This document shows, piece by piece, positions 1 to 8,522 of a DNA stretch of 64,000 nt; within the stretch, counting starts at the first letter, position 1, and every line of letters begins with the position of its first letter. The notes beneath the pieces are model-generated. The model had not been told where the DNA came from and made no database searches. It saw only the letters and a program-made list of their open reading frames with translations. The position numbers and the translations under genes were made by a program. This DNA comes from Diplocloster modestus (GTDB taxonomy: Bacteria > Bacillota > Clostridia > Lachnospirales > Lachnospiraceae), in contig NZ_JAHQCX010000001.1 of NCBI RefSeq assembly GCF_019042245.1, positions 583,726 to 647,725 on the forward strand, read 5' to 3'.

Positions 1-1
1 C

Positions 2-1219
2 CGTCTGCGTCTGGACCTGCGCGAGCTGCGCAAGAAAACAGGCGGGTTCTTTGGTTCCGGCGAGAGTACCGGAAGTGTGGGCGTTGTAACCATCAATATG
101 CCCAGAATCGCTTACCTGGCCCAGAATGAACAGGATTTCTATAAGAGACTGGATCGGATGATGGATATTTCCGCCAGATCTTTAAAGATTAAGAGGGAAG
201 TGATTACAAAGCTTCTGAACGAAGGCTTATATCCTTACACCAAACGTTACCTTGGTACTTTCGACAATCATTTTTCCACGATCGGCCTGATCGGTATGAA
301 CGAAGCCGGTTTAAACGCCAATTGGCTGCGCAAGGATATGACCCACGAAGAGACCCAGGAGTTCTCCAAGCAAGTATTGAACCATATGAGAGAGCGGCTG
401 GCTGACTACCAGGAAGAATACGGTGATTTGTATAACCTGGAGGCTACCCCTGCGGAATCCACCAGCTATCGTCTGGCGAAGCACGACAGAAAGCGCTGGC
501 CGGATATCATTACCGCAGGAAAAGAAGGGGATACTCCTTACTATACCAACAGCTCCCATCTTCCGGTGGATTATACAGCGGATATTTTTGACGCGCTGGA
601 TATTCAGGATGAACTGCAGACCCTGTACACATCCGGAACCGTATTCCACGCATTCCTGGGAGAGAAGCTTCCGGACTGGAAAGCGGCCGCGGCCCTGGTG
701 CGTAAGATCGCGGAGAATTATAAACTTCCTTATTACACGATGTCACCGACCTACTCGATCTGCAAGACCCACGGCTATATCAGCGGCGAGCATTTTACGT
801 GCCCTGAGTGCGGAGCGGAAGCGGAGGTTTACAGCCGTATCACCGGATATTACCGGCCGGTACAGAACTGGAACGAAGGAAAATCCCAGGAATACAAGAA
901 CCGTACCCTGTACGATATCGACAATTCCTGCATGAAGAGAGTACGGACCAATATCGTAACGGTATCCAAAGAGGATGTGACGATCACTCCGGCCCCCTCC
1001 ATGAAATACCTGTTTACTACCAAAACCTGCCCGAACTGCAAGATTGCCAAAGAGATGCTGTCAGACGAACAGTATGAGCTGGTGGACGCGGAAGAAAATG
1101 CTGAGCTGGCCAAAAAATACGGTGTCATGCAGGCACCTACCCTGGTGGTAGTGGACGGCGAGGATACTCAGAAATATGTTAACGCATCCAATATTAAAAA
1201 ATATGTGGACAAAAAATAG
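2..1219 (+). CDS. nrdD: Anaerobic ribonucleoside-triphosphate reductase, C-terminal part, with fused thioredoxin-like domain (5' end outside window)
   Basis: Class III ribonucleotide reductase, which makes dNTPs from NTPs with a glycyl radical under anaerobiosis. The frame is open to the left edge, so about 405 C-terminal residues are seen. Visible family signs are the FGSGESTGS and INMPRIAYL strands of the barrel, a zinc-type region with a CPECG pair near residue 262, and the glycyl-radical segment SRITGYYRPV with Gly near residue 282 of the fragment. After the reductase proper, from about residue 334, a separate ~70-residue domain carries a CPNC redox motif and a cis-Pro (APTLVV), as in thioredoxins. 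No nrdG activase follows; the next gene is a tautomerase 12 nt downstream. A GTG at 77 is internal and not the start. Confidence 0.95.
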   Translation, partial: RLRLDLRELRKKTGGFFGSGESTGSVGVVTINMPRIAYLAQNEQDFYKRLDRMMDISARSLKIKREVITKLLNEGLYPYTKRYLGTFDNHFSTIGLIGMNEAGLNANWLRKDMTHEETQEFSKQVLNHMRERLADYQEEYGDLYNLEATPAESTSYRLAKHDRKRWPDIITAGKEGDTPYYTNSSHLPVDYTADIFDALDIQDELQTLYTSGTVFHAFLGEKLPDWKAAAALVRKIAENYKLPYYTMSPTYSICKTHGYISGEHFTCPECGAEAEVYSRITGYYRPVQNWNEGKSQEYKNRTLYDIDNSCMKRVRTNIVTVSKEDVTITPAPSMKYLFTTKTCPNCKIAKEMLSDEQYELVDAEENAELAKKYGVMQAPTLVVVDGEDTQKYVNASNIKKYVDKK

Positions 1220-1231
1220 GAGTGATAAAGA

Positions 1232-1576
1232 ATGCCCTGCATTAACGTCAAGACCAACGCGGAGATAAACAGTGATCAGGAGCAGACGGTTAAGGAGCAG
1301 TTGGGCCATGCCATAACCTGCATTCCCGGAAAAAGCGAGAGCTGGCTGATGATTACCTTTGAAGATCAGGTTCCTATGTACTTTAAGGGGAAAGCCGACC
1401 AGAGGATGGCGTTTGTGGAAGTGAAAATCTATGGCAGTGCTTCCGCGGAAGATTACGACCGGCTGACCGGTGAGATAACAAAGATATTGGAAACAAATCT
1501 AAGCATTGCTCCATCACAGATCTATGTAAAGTACGAAGAGGTCAGCTATTGGGGATGGAATGGCAATAATTTTTAG
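1232..1576 (+). CDS. MIF/4-oxalocrotonate-type tautomerase family protein
   Basis: A 114-residue protein with Pro directly after the initiator Met (MPCINVKT), the catalytic N-terminal proline of the tautomerase superfamily. Length and the final SYWGWNGNNF tail fit phenylpyruvate tautomerase/MIF-related proteins rather than the ~60-residue 4-OT type. Start is supported by AGGAG 12 nt after the nrdD stop codon, so the two are probably co-transcribed. The true substrate is unknown; tautomerases of this type are often annotated by fold only. Confidence 0.85.
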   Translation: MPCINVKTNAEINSDQEQTVKEQLGHAITCIPGKSESWLMITFEDQVPMYFKGKADQRMAFVEVKIYGSASAEDYDRLTGEITKILETNLSIAPSQIYVKYEEVSYWGWNGNNF

Positions 1577-1594
1577 ATGATTTAATGGACTTAG

Positions 1595-1640
1595 TCCCGC
1601 GAAACCTGCGATGTGTGCAGGTTTTGGCGGGGCTTTTTTT
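1595..1640 (+). terminator. Rho-independent terminator of the nrdD-tautomerase operon
   Basis: The segment CCCGCGAAACCTGC pairs with GCAGGTTTTGGCGGGG and is followed by seven T residues. It lies 19 nt after the tautomerase stop. Confidence 0.85.
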
Positions 1641-1641
1641 G

Positions 1642-1767
1642 TTTCATAGGAAAGTGCTCCTATGAAATAAAAAACGCTCCGCGGGATCGCACAGCGGCGG
1701 AAAGGAAGATGCCGCTTACGCGGCCCGCCGCAGGCGGAGAGTTTCGCAAGCGAAACTCTTTTTCAGC
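1642..1767 (+). repeat. Modular palindromic repeat, copy R1
   Basis: Composite intergenic element made of successive hairpins. The first (TTTCATAGGA at 1642-1651 pairing with TCCTATGAAA at 1658-1667) is followed by an A-rich linker and a GCTCCGCGGGATCGCAC box. Next comes a CGGCGG...CCGCCG hairpin enclosing GATGCCGC-TTACGCGG, and last a GAGTTTCGC-AA-GCGAAACTC hairpin with a T run. The same order of modules occurs twice at 62.6-62.8 kb (R2, R3). The last hairpin could terminate transcription on the + strand. Confidence 0.8.
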
Positions 1768-1846
1768 TGACCTAAGTTTTAAGCCGCTGACTCACCCAGC
1801 CCCGGGGAAAGTATCGTATTGAACAAAATTTATTTGCAATAATGAT

Positions 1847-1874
1847 TGACAAGATTCGCAAAGAGAGATACTAT
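1847..1874 (+). promoter_or_regulatory. Sigma-A type promoter of the isomerase-lacI-kinase operon
   Basis: Consensus -35 TTGACA at 1847-1852 and -10 TACTAT at 1869-1874 with a 16-nt spacer; predicted transcription start is near 1881, just before the operator. Confidence 0.75.
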
Positions 1875-1887
1875 TATATTTATAAAA

Positions 1888-1901
1888 TGTGCTCGAGCAC
1901 A
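1888..1901. promoter_or_regulatory. Palindromic LacI-family operator
   Basis: TGTGCTCGAGCACA is a perfect 14-bp palindrome with the central CG typical of LacI/GalR operators. It covers roughly +7 to +20 of the predicted transcript, where a bound repressor would block initiation. The repressor is probably the LacI-type protein encoded two genes further on (3441-4478), an inference from proximity. Confidence 0.75.
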
Positions 1902-1947
1902 AACGTAAACGATGCCTAAAATACTAGAAAGAAAAGGAGATTAGAAC

Positions 1948-3417
1948 ATGAATAACATACCAGTTGTAAAAGCAGGAATCGTAGCGGTATCCAGAAATTG
2001 TTTTCCCATGTCGCTGTCTGAGAACAGACGGAAAGCGGTAGTGAAGGCTTATCAGGACAGATATGGTGATATCTATGAATGTCCGACCTGTATTGAGACG
2101 GAAGTCCATATGAGAAAGGCTCTGGCTCAGGTCAGGGAGGCAGGGTGTAACGCTTTGATAGTATATCTTGGCAATTTTGGCCCTGAGTCGGCGGAAACCT
2201 TGCTGGGGAAGGAGTTTGGCGGACCGGTTATGTACATAGCGGCGGCGGAAGAGACCGGTGATAATCTGGTGGGCGGGCGCGGAGACGCTTACTGTGGTAT
2301 GCTGAATGCCAGCTATAATCTGGATCTGCGGAATATAAGGGCTTATATTCCGGAAAATCCGGTTGGAGATGCACAGGACTGTGCGGACCGGATCGCAGAA
2401 TTCCTGCCGATTGCCAGAACGATAATCGGTTTGCGGAATTTGAAAGTGATTGGTTTTGGTCCCAGACCGCAGGATTTTCTGGCGTGTAACGCTCCGATCA
2501 AACAGCTTTATAACCTTGGCGTTGAGATTGAAGAGAATTCAGAGCTGGATCTGTTTGAGGCTTATCATAATCACGCCGGTGATCCGAGGATACCGTCTGT
2601 GGTGGAGGAAATGGAGGCAGAATTAGGAGCGGGAAATAAAAAGCCGGAGATTTTAGCCAAGCTGGCGCAGTATGAGGTTACTTTGCTGGACTGGGTGGAG
2701 GAACACAAAGGTTCCAGGGATTATGTGGTAATCGCCGGGAAATGCTGGCCGGCTTTTCAGACACAGTTCGGATTCGTTCCCTGCTATGTGAATGGACGCC
2801 TGACTGCCAAGGGGATTCCGGTGTCCTGCGAAGTGGATATCTACGGAGCTTTAAGTGAATTCATCGGAATGTGCATCAGCGAAGATACAGTGACTCTGCT
2901 GGATATCAATAATACAGTTCCTAAAGATATGTATCAGGAAGAGATCGCCGGTAAGTATTCTTATGGCCTCAGCGACACTTTTATGGGATTCCACTGTGGA
3001 AACACGGCTGCGGGAAAACTGAGCTTCTGCGAAATGAAATATCAGATGATTATGGCCCGTACTCTGCCTGAAGAAGTGACCCAGGGAACTCTGGAGGGAG
3101 ATCTGGTTCCGGGGGAGATCACCTTCTACCGCCTGCAGAGTACCGCGGACGCAAAATTGAAGGCATATGTGGCCGAGGGCGAGATCCTTCCGGTAGCGAC
3201 CAGATCTTTCGGCGGAATCGGAGTATTCGCTATTCCCGATATGGGAAGATTTTATCGTCATGTACTGGTGGAGAAACACTATCCGCATCACGGAGCGGTA
3301 GCTTTCGGACATTTTGGGAAAACCTTGTTTGAGGTATTCAAATATTTGGGAGTGGAGGATATCGGATTTAATCAGCCGAAAGAGATGAGATATCCTTCGG
3401 AAAATCCATTTGCATAG
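1948..3417 (+). CDS. L-fucose/L-arabinose isomerase family protein
   Basis: A 489-residue ketol-isomerase-like protein that probably converts an aldose to a ketose in the cytoplasm. Candidate metal ligands are Glu295 (in SCEVD), Asp319 (in LLDINN) and possibly His349 (in GFHCGN). The 24-residue distance between Glu and Asp equals that between the two Mn ligands Glu337 and Asp361 of E. coli FucI. The protein is about 100 residues shorter than FucI. Start is set by AAGGAG at 1935. It is first in an operon with a LacI repressor and a FGGY kinase, but no transporter is adjacent. The sugar is not determined; D-arabinose, L-fucose or another pentose/deoxyhexose are possible. Confidence 0.85.
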   Translation: MNNIPVVKAGIVAVSRNCFPMSLSENRRKAVVKAYQDRYGDIYECPTCIETEVHMRKALAQVREAGCNALIVYLGNFGPESAETLLGKEFGGPVMYIAAAEETGDNLVGGRGDAYCGMLNASYNLDLRNIRAYIPENPVGDAQDCADRIAEFLPIARTIIGLRNLKVIGFGPRPQDFLACNAPIKQLYNLGVEIEENSELDLFEAYHNHAGDPRIPSVVEEMEAELGAGNKKPEILAKLAQYEVTLLDWVEEHKGSRDYVVIAGKCWPAFQTQFGFVPCYVNGRLTAKGIPVSCEVDIYGALSEFIGMCISEDTVTLLDINNTVPKDMYQEEIAGKYSYGLSDTFMGFHCGNTAAGKLSFCEMKYQMIMARTLPEEVTQGTLEGDLVPGEITFYRLQSTADAKLKAYVAEGEILPVATRSFGGIGVFAIPDMGRFYRHVLVEKHYPHHGAVAFGHFGKTLFEVFKYLGVEDIGFNQPKEMRYPSENPFA

Positions 3418-3440
3418 TAGAATTTAACGGAGACGAGCTT

Positions 3441-4478
3441 ATGTCGGTGACAATCAAACAGATCGCGGAAAAAGCGGGTGTATCCAGAGGGACCGTAGAC
3501 CGGGTCATTAACAATCGGGGCCATGTCAAGCCTGAGATAGAAGAACGCATACAAAAGATCGCGGTAGAACTGGGATATCGGCCGAATGCGGCCGGGAAAG
3601 CCCTGGCGGCTCGGAAGAAGAGTTTTATCATAGGTGTGATTCTGTGTGCCAGAGGGAATGAATTCTTTGATGATATCTTAAAGGGAATCAAAGGAGCGGA
3701 ACAGGAAGCTTCCGAATTCGGCATTCAGGTACAGGTGATGACTATGAAGGGATATCAGGTGGAAGAACAGCTTCGGCTTATGGATCAGCTGGAAGAACAG
3801 ATTCATTTTCTCATCCTGAACCCGATCAACGACGAGCGGATAGCCAGAAAAATCAATGATCTGTCAGAAAAAAACATACCGGTGATCACCGTGAATACGG
3901 ATATCGAAGGCAGCCAAAGACTCTGTTACGTGGGCTGCGACTATCTGAAAAGCGGGCGAACGGCATGTGGAATCCTGGGTATCGCGACAGACGGCAAAGG
4001 ACAGGTGGGCATCGCGGCCGGCTCCGTGAAAATTCTGGGTCATAATCAACGGATCAGAGGTTTCTTCGAGACGCAAAAGAATAGATTTCCCGATCTGCGG
4101 ATTCTGGACATCATAGAGACGGAGGATGACAAAGAGACCGGCTATGCCCAAACGCTTGCCATGCTAAAACGGCATCCCTCTATGGATGCGGTATACATAG
4201 CAGCGGCAGCGGCCGATGGGGTGTGCCGTGCGGTGGCTGACTGGCAGAGACAGAATATGGAAAGTCCCCACCCTGTAAAAATAGTTGGCAGCGACCTGAC
4301 GCCGGCCATAACGAAACTGCTGAAAGAAGAAAAAATTCTGGGCACCATCTGCCAGCAGCCATGGACCCAGGGGTATCAATCCGTTACCCTGGCTGTTCAT
4401 TATCTGGTCAACGGACAGAAACCGGACAGACAATACTTCTATATGAAAAATGAAATAAAAATACCGGAGAATCTATAG
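3441..4478 (+). CDS. LacI-family transcriptional repressor
   Basis: A 345-residue regulator. Residues 1-55 form the LacI helix-turn-helix and hinge (MSVTIKQIAEKAGVSRGTVD, then LGYRPNAAGKAL). The rest is a periplasmic-binding-protein-like ligand domain closest in style to ribose-type sugar-binding proteins (Peripla_BP_4 type). It lies 23 nt after the isomerase and 70 nt before the kinase, so it is embedded in the operon that it probably represses through the 1888-1901 palindrome. The ligand is likely the pathway sugar or its phosphate. Confidence 0.92.
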   Translation: MSVTIKQIAEKAGVSRGTVDRVINNRGHVKPEIEERIQKIAVELGYRPNAAGKALAARKKSFIIGVILCARGNEFFDDILKGIKGAEQEASEFGIQVQVMTMKGYQVEEQLRLMDQLEEQIHFLILNPINDERIARKINDLSEKNIPVITVNTDIEGSQRLCYVGCDYLKSGRTACGILGIATDGKGQVGIAAGSVKILGHNQRIRGFFETQKNRFPDLRILDIIETEDDKETGYAQTLAMLKRHPSMDAVYIAAAAADGVCRAVADWQRQNMESPHPVKIVGSDLTPAITKLLKEEKILGTICQQPWTQGYQSVTLAVHYLVNGQKPDRQYFYMKNEIKIPENL

Positions 4479-4548
4479 CGAAAGTTACTCAAGTTCGCTG
4501 TGAGTTTTGAACGCCTGCCTTCTGCAGGATAAATGAAAGGAGGATATT

Positions 4549-6021
4549 ATGCTCTATATAGGTATTGATCTGGGAACCTCGGCGGTTAAATTACTGCTGA
4601 TGGACGCCCAGGGCAGCATCCAAAAGATCGTATCCCGTGAATATCCCTTATATTTCCCACACCCGGGGTGGTCGGAACAGAACCCGGAAGACTGGTACGA
4701 GCAGACGATAGAAGGGATTCGTGAACTGCTTGCAGGCACGGACAAAGAACAGGTAGCCGGCATAAGCTTTGGGGGCCAGATGCATGGTCTGATTATTCTG
4801 GATGAAAAAGACCAGGTGATCCGCCCGGCTATTCTCTGGAATGATGGCCGGTCCATCAAAGAATGTGAATATCTGAACGGTGTGATCGGAATGGAAAAAC
4901 TGACCGGTTATACCGCCAACATCGCGTTTGCTGGTTTTACCGCTCCAAAACTATTGTGGGTAAAAGAAAATGAACCGGAAAATTTCCAGAAAATCAGCAA
5001 AATAATGCTTCCAAAAGATTATCTAGCTTACCGTCTGACCGGTGTCTTCTGTACGGACGTATCCGATGCCTCCGGTATGCTGCTCTTTGATGTCAAAAAC
5101 CGCTGTTGGTCCAAAGAAATGGAAGAAATCTGTGGAATACGGGAAGCGCAGCTGGCTCGTGTATACGAGAGTTATGAATGTGTCGGTACGATAACAAACA
5201 AAATCGCTGAGACGCTGGGCCTGCCCCGGTCAGTCATCGTAGCCGCGGGAGCAGGTGACAACGCTGCCGCAGCAGTGGGAACCGGAACTGTAGGCGACGG
5301 TATGTGTAATATATCTCTTGGGACTTCCGGAACCATCTTTATTTCCAGTAAAAACTTCGGGGTGGATGCCCACAACGGCCTTCATTCTTTCGCCCATGCC
5401 GATGGGCATTACCACCTCATGGGCTGCATGCTCAGCGCCGCATCCTGCAACAAATGGTGGATGGATGACATTCTGCAAACCGCTGACTATCAGGCAGAGC
5501 AGGACAAAATACCGGCGCTTGGCCGCAATCACGTGTTTTTTCTGCCTTACCTGATGGGAGAGCGTTCCCCGCATAATGATCCCAATGCCAGAGGAACCTT
5601 CATCGGAATGACGATGGACACCACCCGGTCCGATATGACACAGGCGGTCCTGGAGGGGGTAGCCTTCGCTCTGCGCGATTCCCTGGAGATCGCCAAAGAC
5701 CTGGGTATCCACATGGAACGCACTAAAATCTGCGGCGGCGGGGCCAGGAGCCCTCTATGGCGGCAGATGATCGCCAATATCCTCAACCTGAAAGTAGACC
5801 TGATCGAGGTGGAAGAGGGGCCTGCTTATGGTGGAGCGATACTGGCGGCAGTAGCCAACAAAGAATTCGAATCCGTAGAGGAGGCTGCCAAAAAACTGAT
5901 CCGTATCACCGCTACCATAGAACCGGATCCTGAAACGGTGGATCTCTATGAAGAGCGCTATCAAAAATTCCGCAGGATTTACCCTGGACTTAAGGAGATT
6001 TTTAAAGAGATTATGATATAG
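4549..6021 (+). CDS. xylB: Xylulokinase-like FGGY carbohydrate kinase
   Basis: A 490-residue FGGY kinase that phosphorylates a ketose with ATP. N-terminal phosphate loop MLYIGIDLGTSAVKLLLMD, the xylulokinase-type substrate segment GISFGGQMHGLI, ILWNDGRS, and the C-terminal ATP loop KICGGGARSPLW are all present. Length matches XylB. RBS AAAGGAGG lies 8 nt upstream of the ATG. Because the upstream isomerase is of the fucose/arabinose type and not XylA, the physiological substrate may be D-ribulose or another ketose rather than D-xylulose. Confidence 0.88.
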   Translation: MLYIGIDLGTSAVKLLLMDAQGSIQKIVSREYPLYFPHPGWSEQNPEDWYEQTIEGIRELLAGTDKEQVAGISFGGQMHGLIILDEKDQVIRPAILWNDGRSIKECEYLNGVIGMEKLTGYTANIAFAGFTAPKLLWVKENEPENFQKISKIMLPKDYLAYRLTGVFCTDVSDASGMLLFDVKNRCWSKEMEEICGIREAQLARVYESYECVGTITNKIAETLGLPRSVIVAAGAGDNAAAAVGTGTVGDGMCNISLGTSGTIFISSKNFGVDAHNGLHSFAHADGHYHLMGCMLSAASCNKWWMDDILQTADYQAEQDKIPALGRNHVFFLPYLMGERSPHNDPNARGTFIGMTMDTTRSDMTQAVLEGVAFALRDSLEIAKDLGIHMERTKICGGGARSPLWRQMIANILNLKVDLIEVEEGPAYGGAILAAVANKEFESVEEAAKKLIRITATIEPDPETVDLYEERYQKFRRIYPGLKEIFKEIMI

Positions 6022-6044
6022 TTTAACTTGCAGTCTCCCGGAGA

Positions 6045-6117
6045 CAGGAACAGAGCCTTTGAACCGGGAACACATCATGTGTTCCCGGTTCAAAGGCTCT
6101 TGCTGTCGGATCGTTTT
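6045..6117 (+). terminator. Long perfect hairpin terminator after the kinase gene
   Basis: AGAGCCTTTGAACCGGGAAC and its exact complement flank a small CACATCATGT turn (6052-6100, 24-bp stem). The stem can be extended by GACAG/CTGTC, and a T run at 6113-6117 follows. Confidence 0.85.
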
Positions 6118-6149
6118 TACATCAGTCTTTTCTACAAAGGAAAAACCGC

Positions 6150-6178
6150 TTGTCAATTTTACTTCCTGTGTGTATAAT
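6150..6178 (+). promoter_or_regulatory. rho promoter
   Basis: TTGTCA (6150-6155), 17-nt spacer, TATAAT (6173-6178). It predicts a ~93-nt leader before the rho start codon, long enough for the autogenous control known for Rho in other bacteria. Confidence 0.75.
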
Positions 6179-6277
6179 AAAAATAATTGGAAATTAAAGT
6201 CATAGTCGTTTCTGACATGAATCCCAGCATGTAAACCAAAACGGTAATACAGAACAGAATAAATAAAGGAGAATAGC

Positions 6278-8074
6278 ATGAATCGGGAAAAATACGAATC
6301 GTTATCACTGGCAGCGCTGAAAGACATCGCGAAGGCCCGCGGCATGAAAGGGACCTCCGGGCTGCGTAAAGGCGACCTGATCCAACTGATGCTTGTAGAG
6401 GATCAGAAGGCGGAAGGGGAGTCGGCCAAGGCAGCCGAACAGGATGAGAACAGGCAGGAAAAGGAAGAACTGAAACAGCATAAAGAAGGACTGAAACAGG
6501 ATAAAGAAGAAAAACAGGCGGTAAAGCCGCTGAACGAGACGAGGAAGAGAGTCGTGTCCAGCCAGCAGCGACCGCGATATAAGAACCAGACCAGGGAAGA
6601 GGTAAGATCCCAAACTTCGCCCCGGGAAGAAACAAATCAGGCCACGGCTAGGGAAGAGACAAGAAATCAAGCCTCGCCCCGGGAAGAGACAAGAACTCAG
6701 ACACCGTCCAGAGCAGAAGAACGAAACCAGTCTCCGTCCCGGGAGGAGACCAGGAATCAGGTGCAGACCCGGGAAGAATCAAGGAGTCAGACGCAGTTCC
6801 GAGAAGACTCAAGAACCCAGGCACAGTCCCGGGAGGATATCAGAATCCAGCCGCAGCCTGAGCCCAGGGAAGATAGGAAGCAGGAAAACCGGGAAGACAG
6901 GCAGGATGGAGAGAGCAGAGCGAATGTCCCGGATATGGAACAGCTGGACAGTGGTGTGACGGCCAATGGAATACTGGAGGTACTGCCGGATGGCTATGGA
7001 TTTATCCGATGTGCTAATTATCTCCCAGGAGAAAATGATGTCTATGTATCCCCATCTCAGATCCGCAGATTTAATCTGAAAACCGGTGATATCTTATGCG
7101 GCAATACCAGGATTAAAACCCAGCAGGAAAAGTTCAGTGCGTTACTTTATTTAAAGAGTATCAATGGCTTTCATCCTTCAGAGGCGAACCGCAGATTTAA
7201 TTTTGAAGACATGACGCCTATATTCCCCAATAAAAGACTGCGTCTGGAACGTTCACAGTCCAGCATTGCCATGCGTATCGTGGATGTCATTTCTCCGATC
7301 GGAAAAGGGCAGCGTGGTATGATCGTCTCTCCCCCGAAAGCAGGTAAGACGACCCTGTTAAAGGATGTGGCCAAGTCGATTATAACCAATAATCCGGAAA
7401 TGCATCTGATTATCCTGCTGATCGATGAACGGCCGGAGGAGGTTACAGATATCAAGGAAGCGATCGAGGGACAAAACGTGGAAGTGATCTACTCCACTTT
7501 TGATGAGCTTCCGGAACATCACAAACGGGTGTCGGAGATGGTGATCGAGCGGGCGAAGCGCCTGGTGGAACACAGGAAGGACGTAGTGATCCTGCTGGAC
7601 AGCATAACGAGACTGGCCAGGGCCTATAACCTGACAGTGCCGCCCAGTGGAAGAACGCTTTCCGGAGGTCTGGACCCGGCGGCCTTACACATGCCAAAAC
7701 GATTTTTCGGAGCCGCGAGAAACATGCGGGAAGGGGGGAGCCTTACGATTCTGGCTACCGCTCTCGTGGATACGGGCAGTAAGATGGATGATGTGGTATA
7801 TGAGGAGTTCAAAGGAACCGGTAATATGGAGCTGGTTCTGGACAGAAAGCTTCAGGAAAAACGGATTTTCCCGGCCATCGACATACAGAAGTCCAGTACC
7901 AGAAGAGAGGATCTGCTCCTGACCAGGGAAGAACAGGAGGCGGTTTATCTGATGCGCAAGGCGCTGAACGGCCTGCGCACCGACGAAGCTGTGGAAAATA
8001 TACTGAATATGTTTGTGCGGACCAAGAACAATATGGAGTTTGTACAGATGGTTAAAAAAACAAAATTTATTTAA
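6278..8074 (+). CDS. rho: Transcription termination factor Rho with long N-terminal insertion
   Basis: RNA-dependent hexameric ATPase that ends transcription, 598 residues against about 420 in most bacteria. Residues 1-45 are the Rho N-terminal helical domain ([17 protein letters not shown]). Residues ~47-222 are a Gln/Glu/Arg-rich low-complexity insertion with degenerate ~12-residue REETRNQ-like repeats. The RNA-binding OB fold follows ([10 protein letters not shown] near 240), then Walker [11 protein letters not shown] near 350, Walker [17 protein letters not shown], and the conserved C-terminal end with [24 protein letters not shown] precedes the ATG. The extra size is entirely in the insertion, a common trait of Clostridia and Actinobacteria Rho proteins. 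Confidence 0.97.
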   Translation: MNREKYESLSLAALKDIAKARGMKGTSGLRKGDLIQLMLVEDQKAEGESAKAAEQDENRQEKEELKQHKEGLKQDKEEKQAVKPLNETRKRVVSSQQRPRYKNQTREEVRSQTSPREETNQATAREETRNQASPREETRTQTPSRAEERNQSPSREETRNQVQTREESRSQTQFREDSRTQAQSREDIRIQPQPEPREDRKQENREDRQDGESRANVPDMEQLDSGVTANGILEVLPDGYGFIRCANYLPGENDVYVSPSQIRRFNLKTGDILCGNTRIKTQQEKFSALLYLKSINGFHPSEANRRFNFEDMTPIFPNKRLRLERSQSSIAMRIVDVISPIGKGQRGMIVSPPKAGKTTLLKDVAKSIITNNPEMHLIILLIDERPEEVTDIKEAIEGQNVEVIYSTFDELPEHHKRVSEMVIERAKRLVEHRKDVVILLDSITRLARAYNLTVPPSGRTLSGGLDPAALHMPKRFFGAARNMREGGSLTILATALVDTGSKMDDVVYEEFKGTGNMELVLDRKLQEKRIFPAIDIQKSSTRREDLLLTREEQEAVYLMRKALNGLRTDEAVENILNMFVRTKNNMEFVQMVKKTKFI

Positions 8075-8081
8075 GAAAAAC

Positions 8082-8110
8082 TTGCAATCAGCTCGTGGGT
8101 ATGATACAAT
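8082..8110 (+). promoter_or_regulatory. rpmE promoter
   Basis: TTGCAA (8082-8087), 17-nt spacer, TACAAT (8105-8110), placing the start near 8117 and a ~67-nt leader that holds a small CCCC-AA-GGGG hairpin around 8143-8152. Confidence 0.7.
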
Positions 8111-8183
8111 ATGAAAGCTGTTTATTAGTAACGTATGTAAGATCCCCAAGGGGACAGAAAGTAGATATAGAGAGGTGAAAACA

Positions 8184-8393
8184 ATGAGAGAAGGAATTCA
8201 TCCGACATACCATCAGGCTACGGTAACCTGCAACTGCGGAAATACTTTTGTAACCGGATCCACAAAGAACGAAATCCACGTGGAAGTTTGTTCCAAATGT
8301 CATCCGTTCTACACCGGACAGCAGAAAGCAGCATCCGCTCGCGGACGTATCGATAAGTTCAACCGTAAGTATGGCATGAACGAAAACAAATAA
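8184..8393 (+). CDS. rpmE: Ribosomal protein bL31, zinc-binding type
   Basis: A 69-residue large-subunit protein with the four zinc ligands of the C+ form (Cys16, Cys18, Cys36, Cys39 in VTCNCGNTF and [13 protein letters not shown]). The ATG at 8184 is preferred over the in-frame GTG at 8175 because that GTG lies inside the Shine-Dalgarno sequence GAGGTG (8172-8177). It sits between rho and yqhQ, a common Firmicutes order. Confidence 0.96.
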   Translation: MREGIHPTYHQATVTCNCGNTFVTGSTKNEIHVEVCSKCHPFYTGQQKAASARGRIDKFNRKYGMNENK

Positions 8394-8404
8394 GGCAGAT
8401 AGAG

Positions 8405-8438
8405 AAGGTTGAGGTTATTTAATCTCAACCTCATTTTT
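8405..8438 (+). terminator. rpmE terminator
   Basis: AGGTTGAG pairs with CTCAACCT across a short A/T loop, followed by six T residues. A second hairpin with T run follows at 8454-8478. Confidence 0.85.
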
Positions 8439-8453
8439 TAAGAAAATGAAAGG

Positions 8454-8478
8454 GAGTTTCGCAGGGAAACTCTTTTTT
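8454..8478 (+). terminator. Second tandem terminator
   Basis: GAGTTTC pairs with GAAACTC around GCAGG and is followed by TTTTTT. The sequence resembles the last hairpin module of repeats R1-R3 (GAGTTTCGCAAGCGAAACTC). Confidence 0.75.
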
Positions 8479-8522
8479 CCGTAAAATGTATGGCGCAGTC
8501 ATGAGCCATTGGAGGTAAACAT

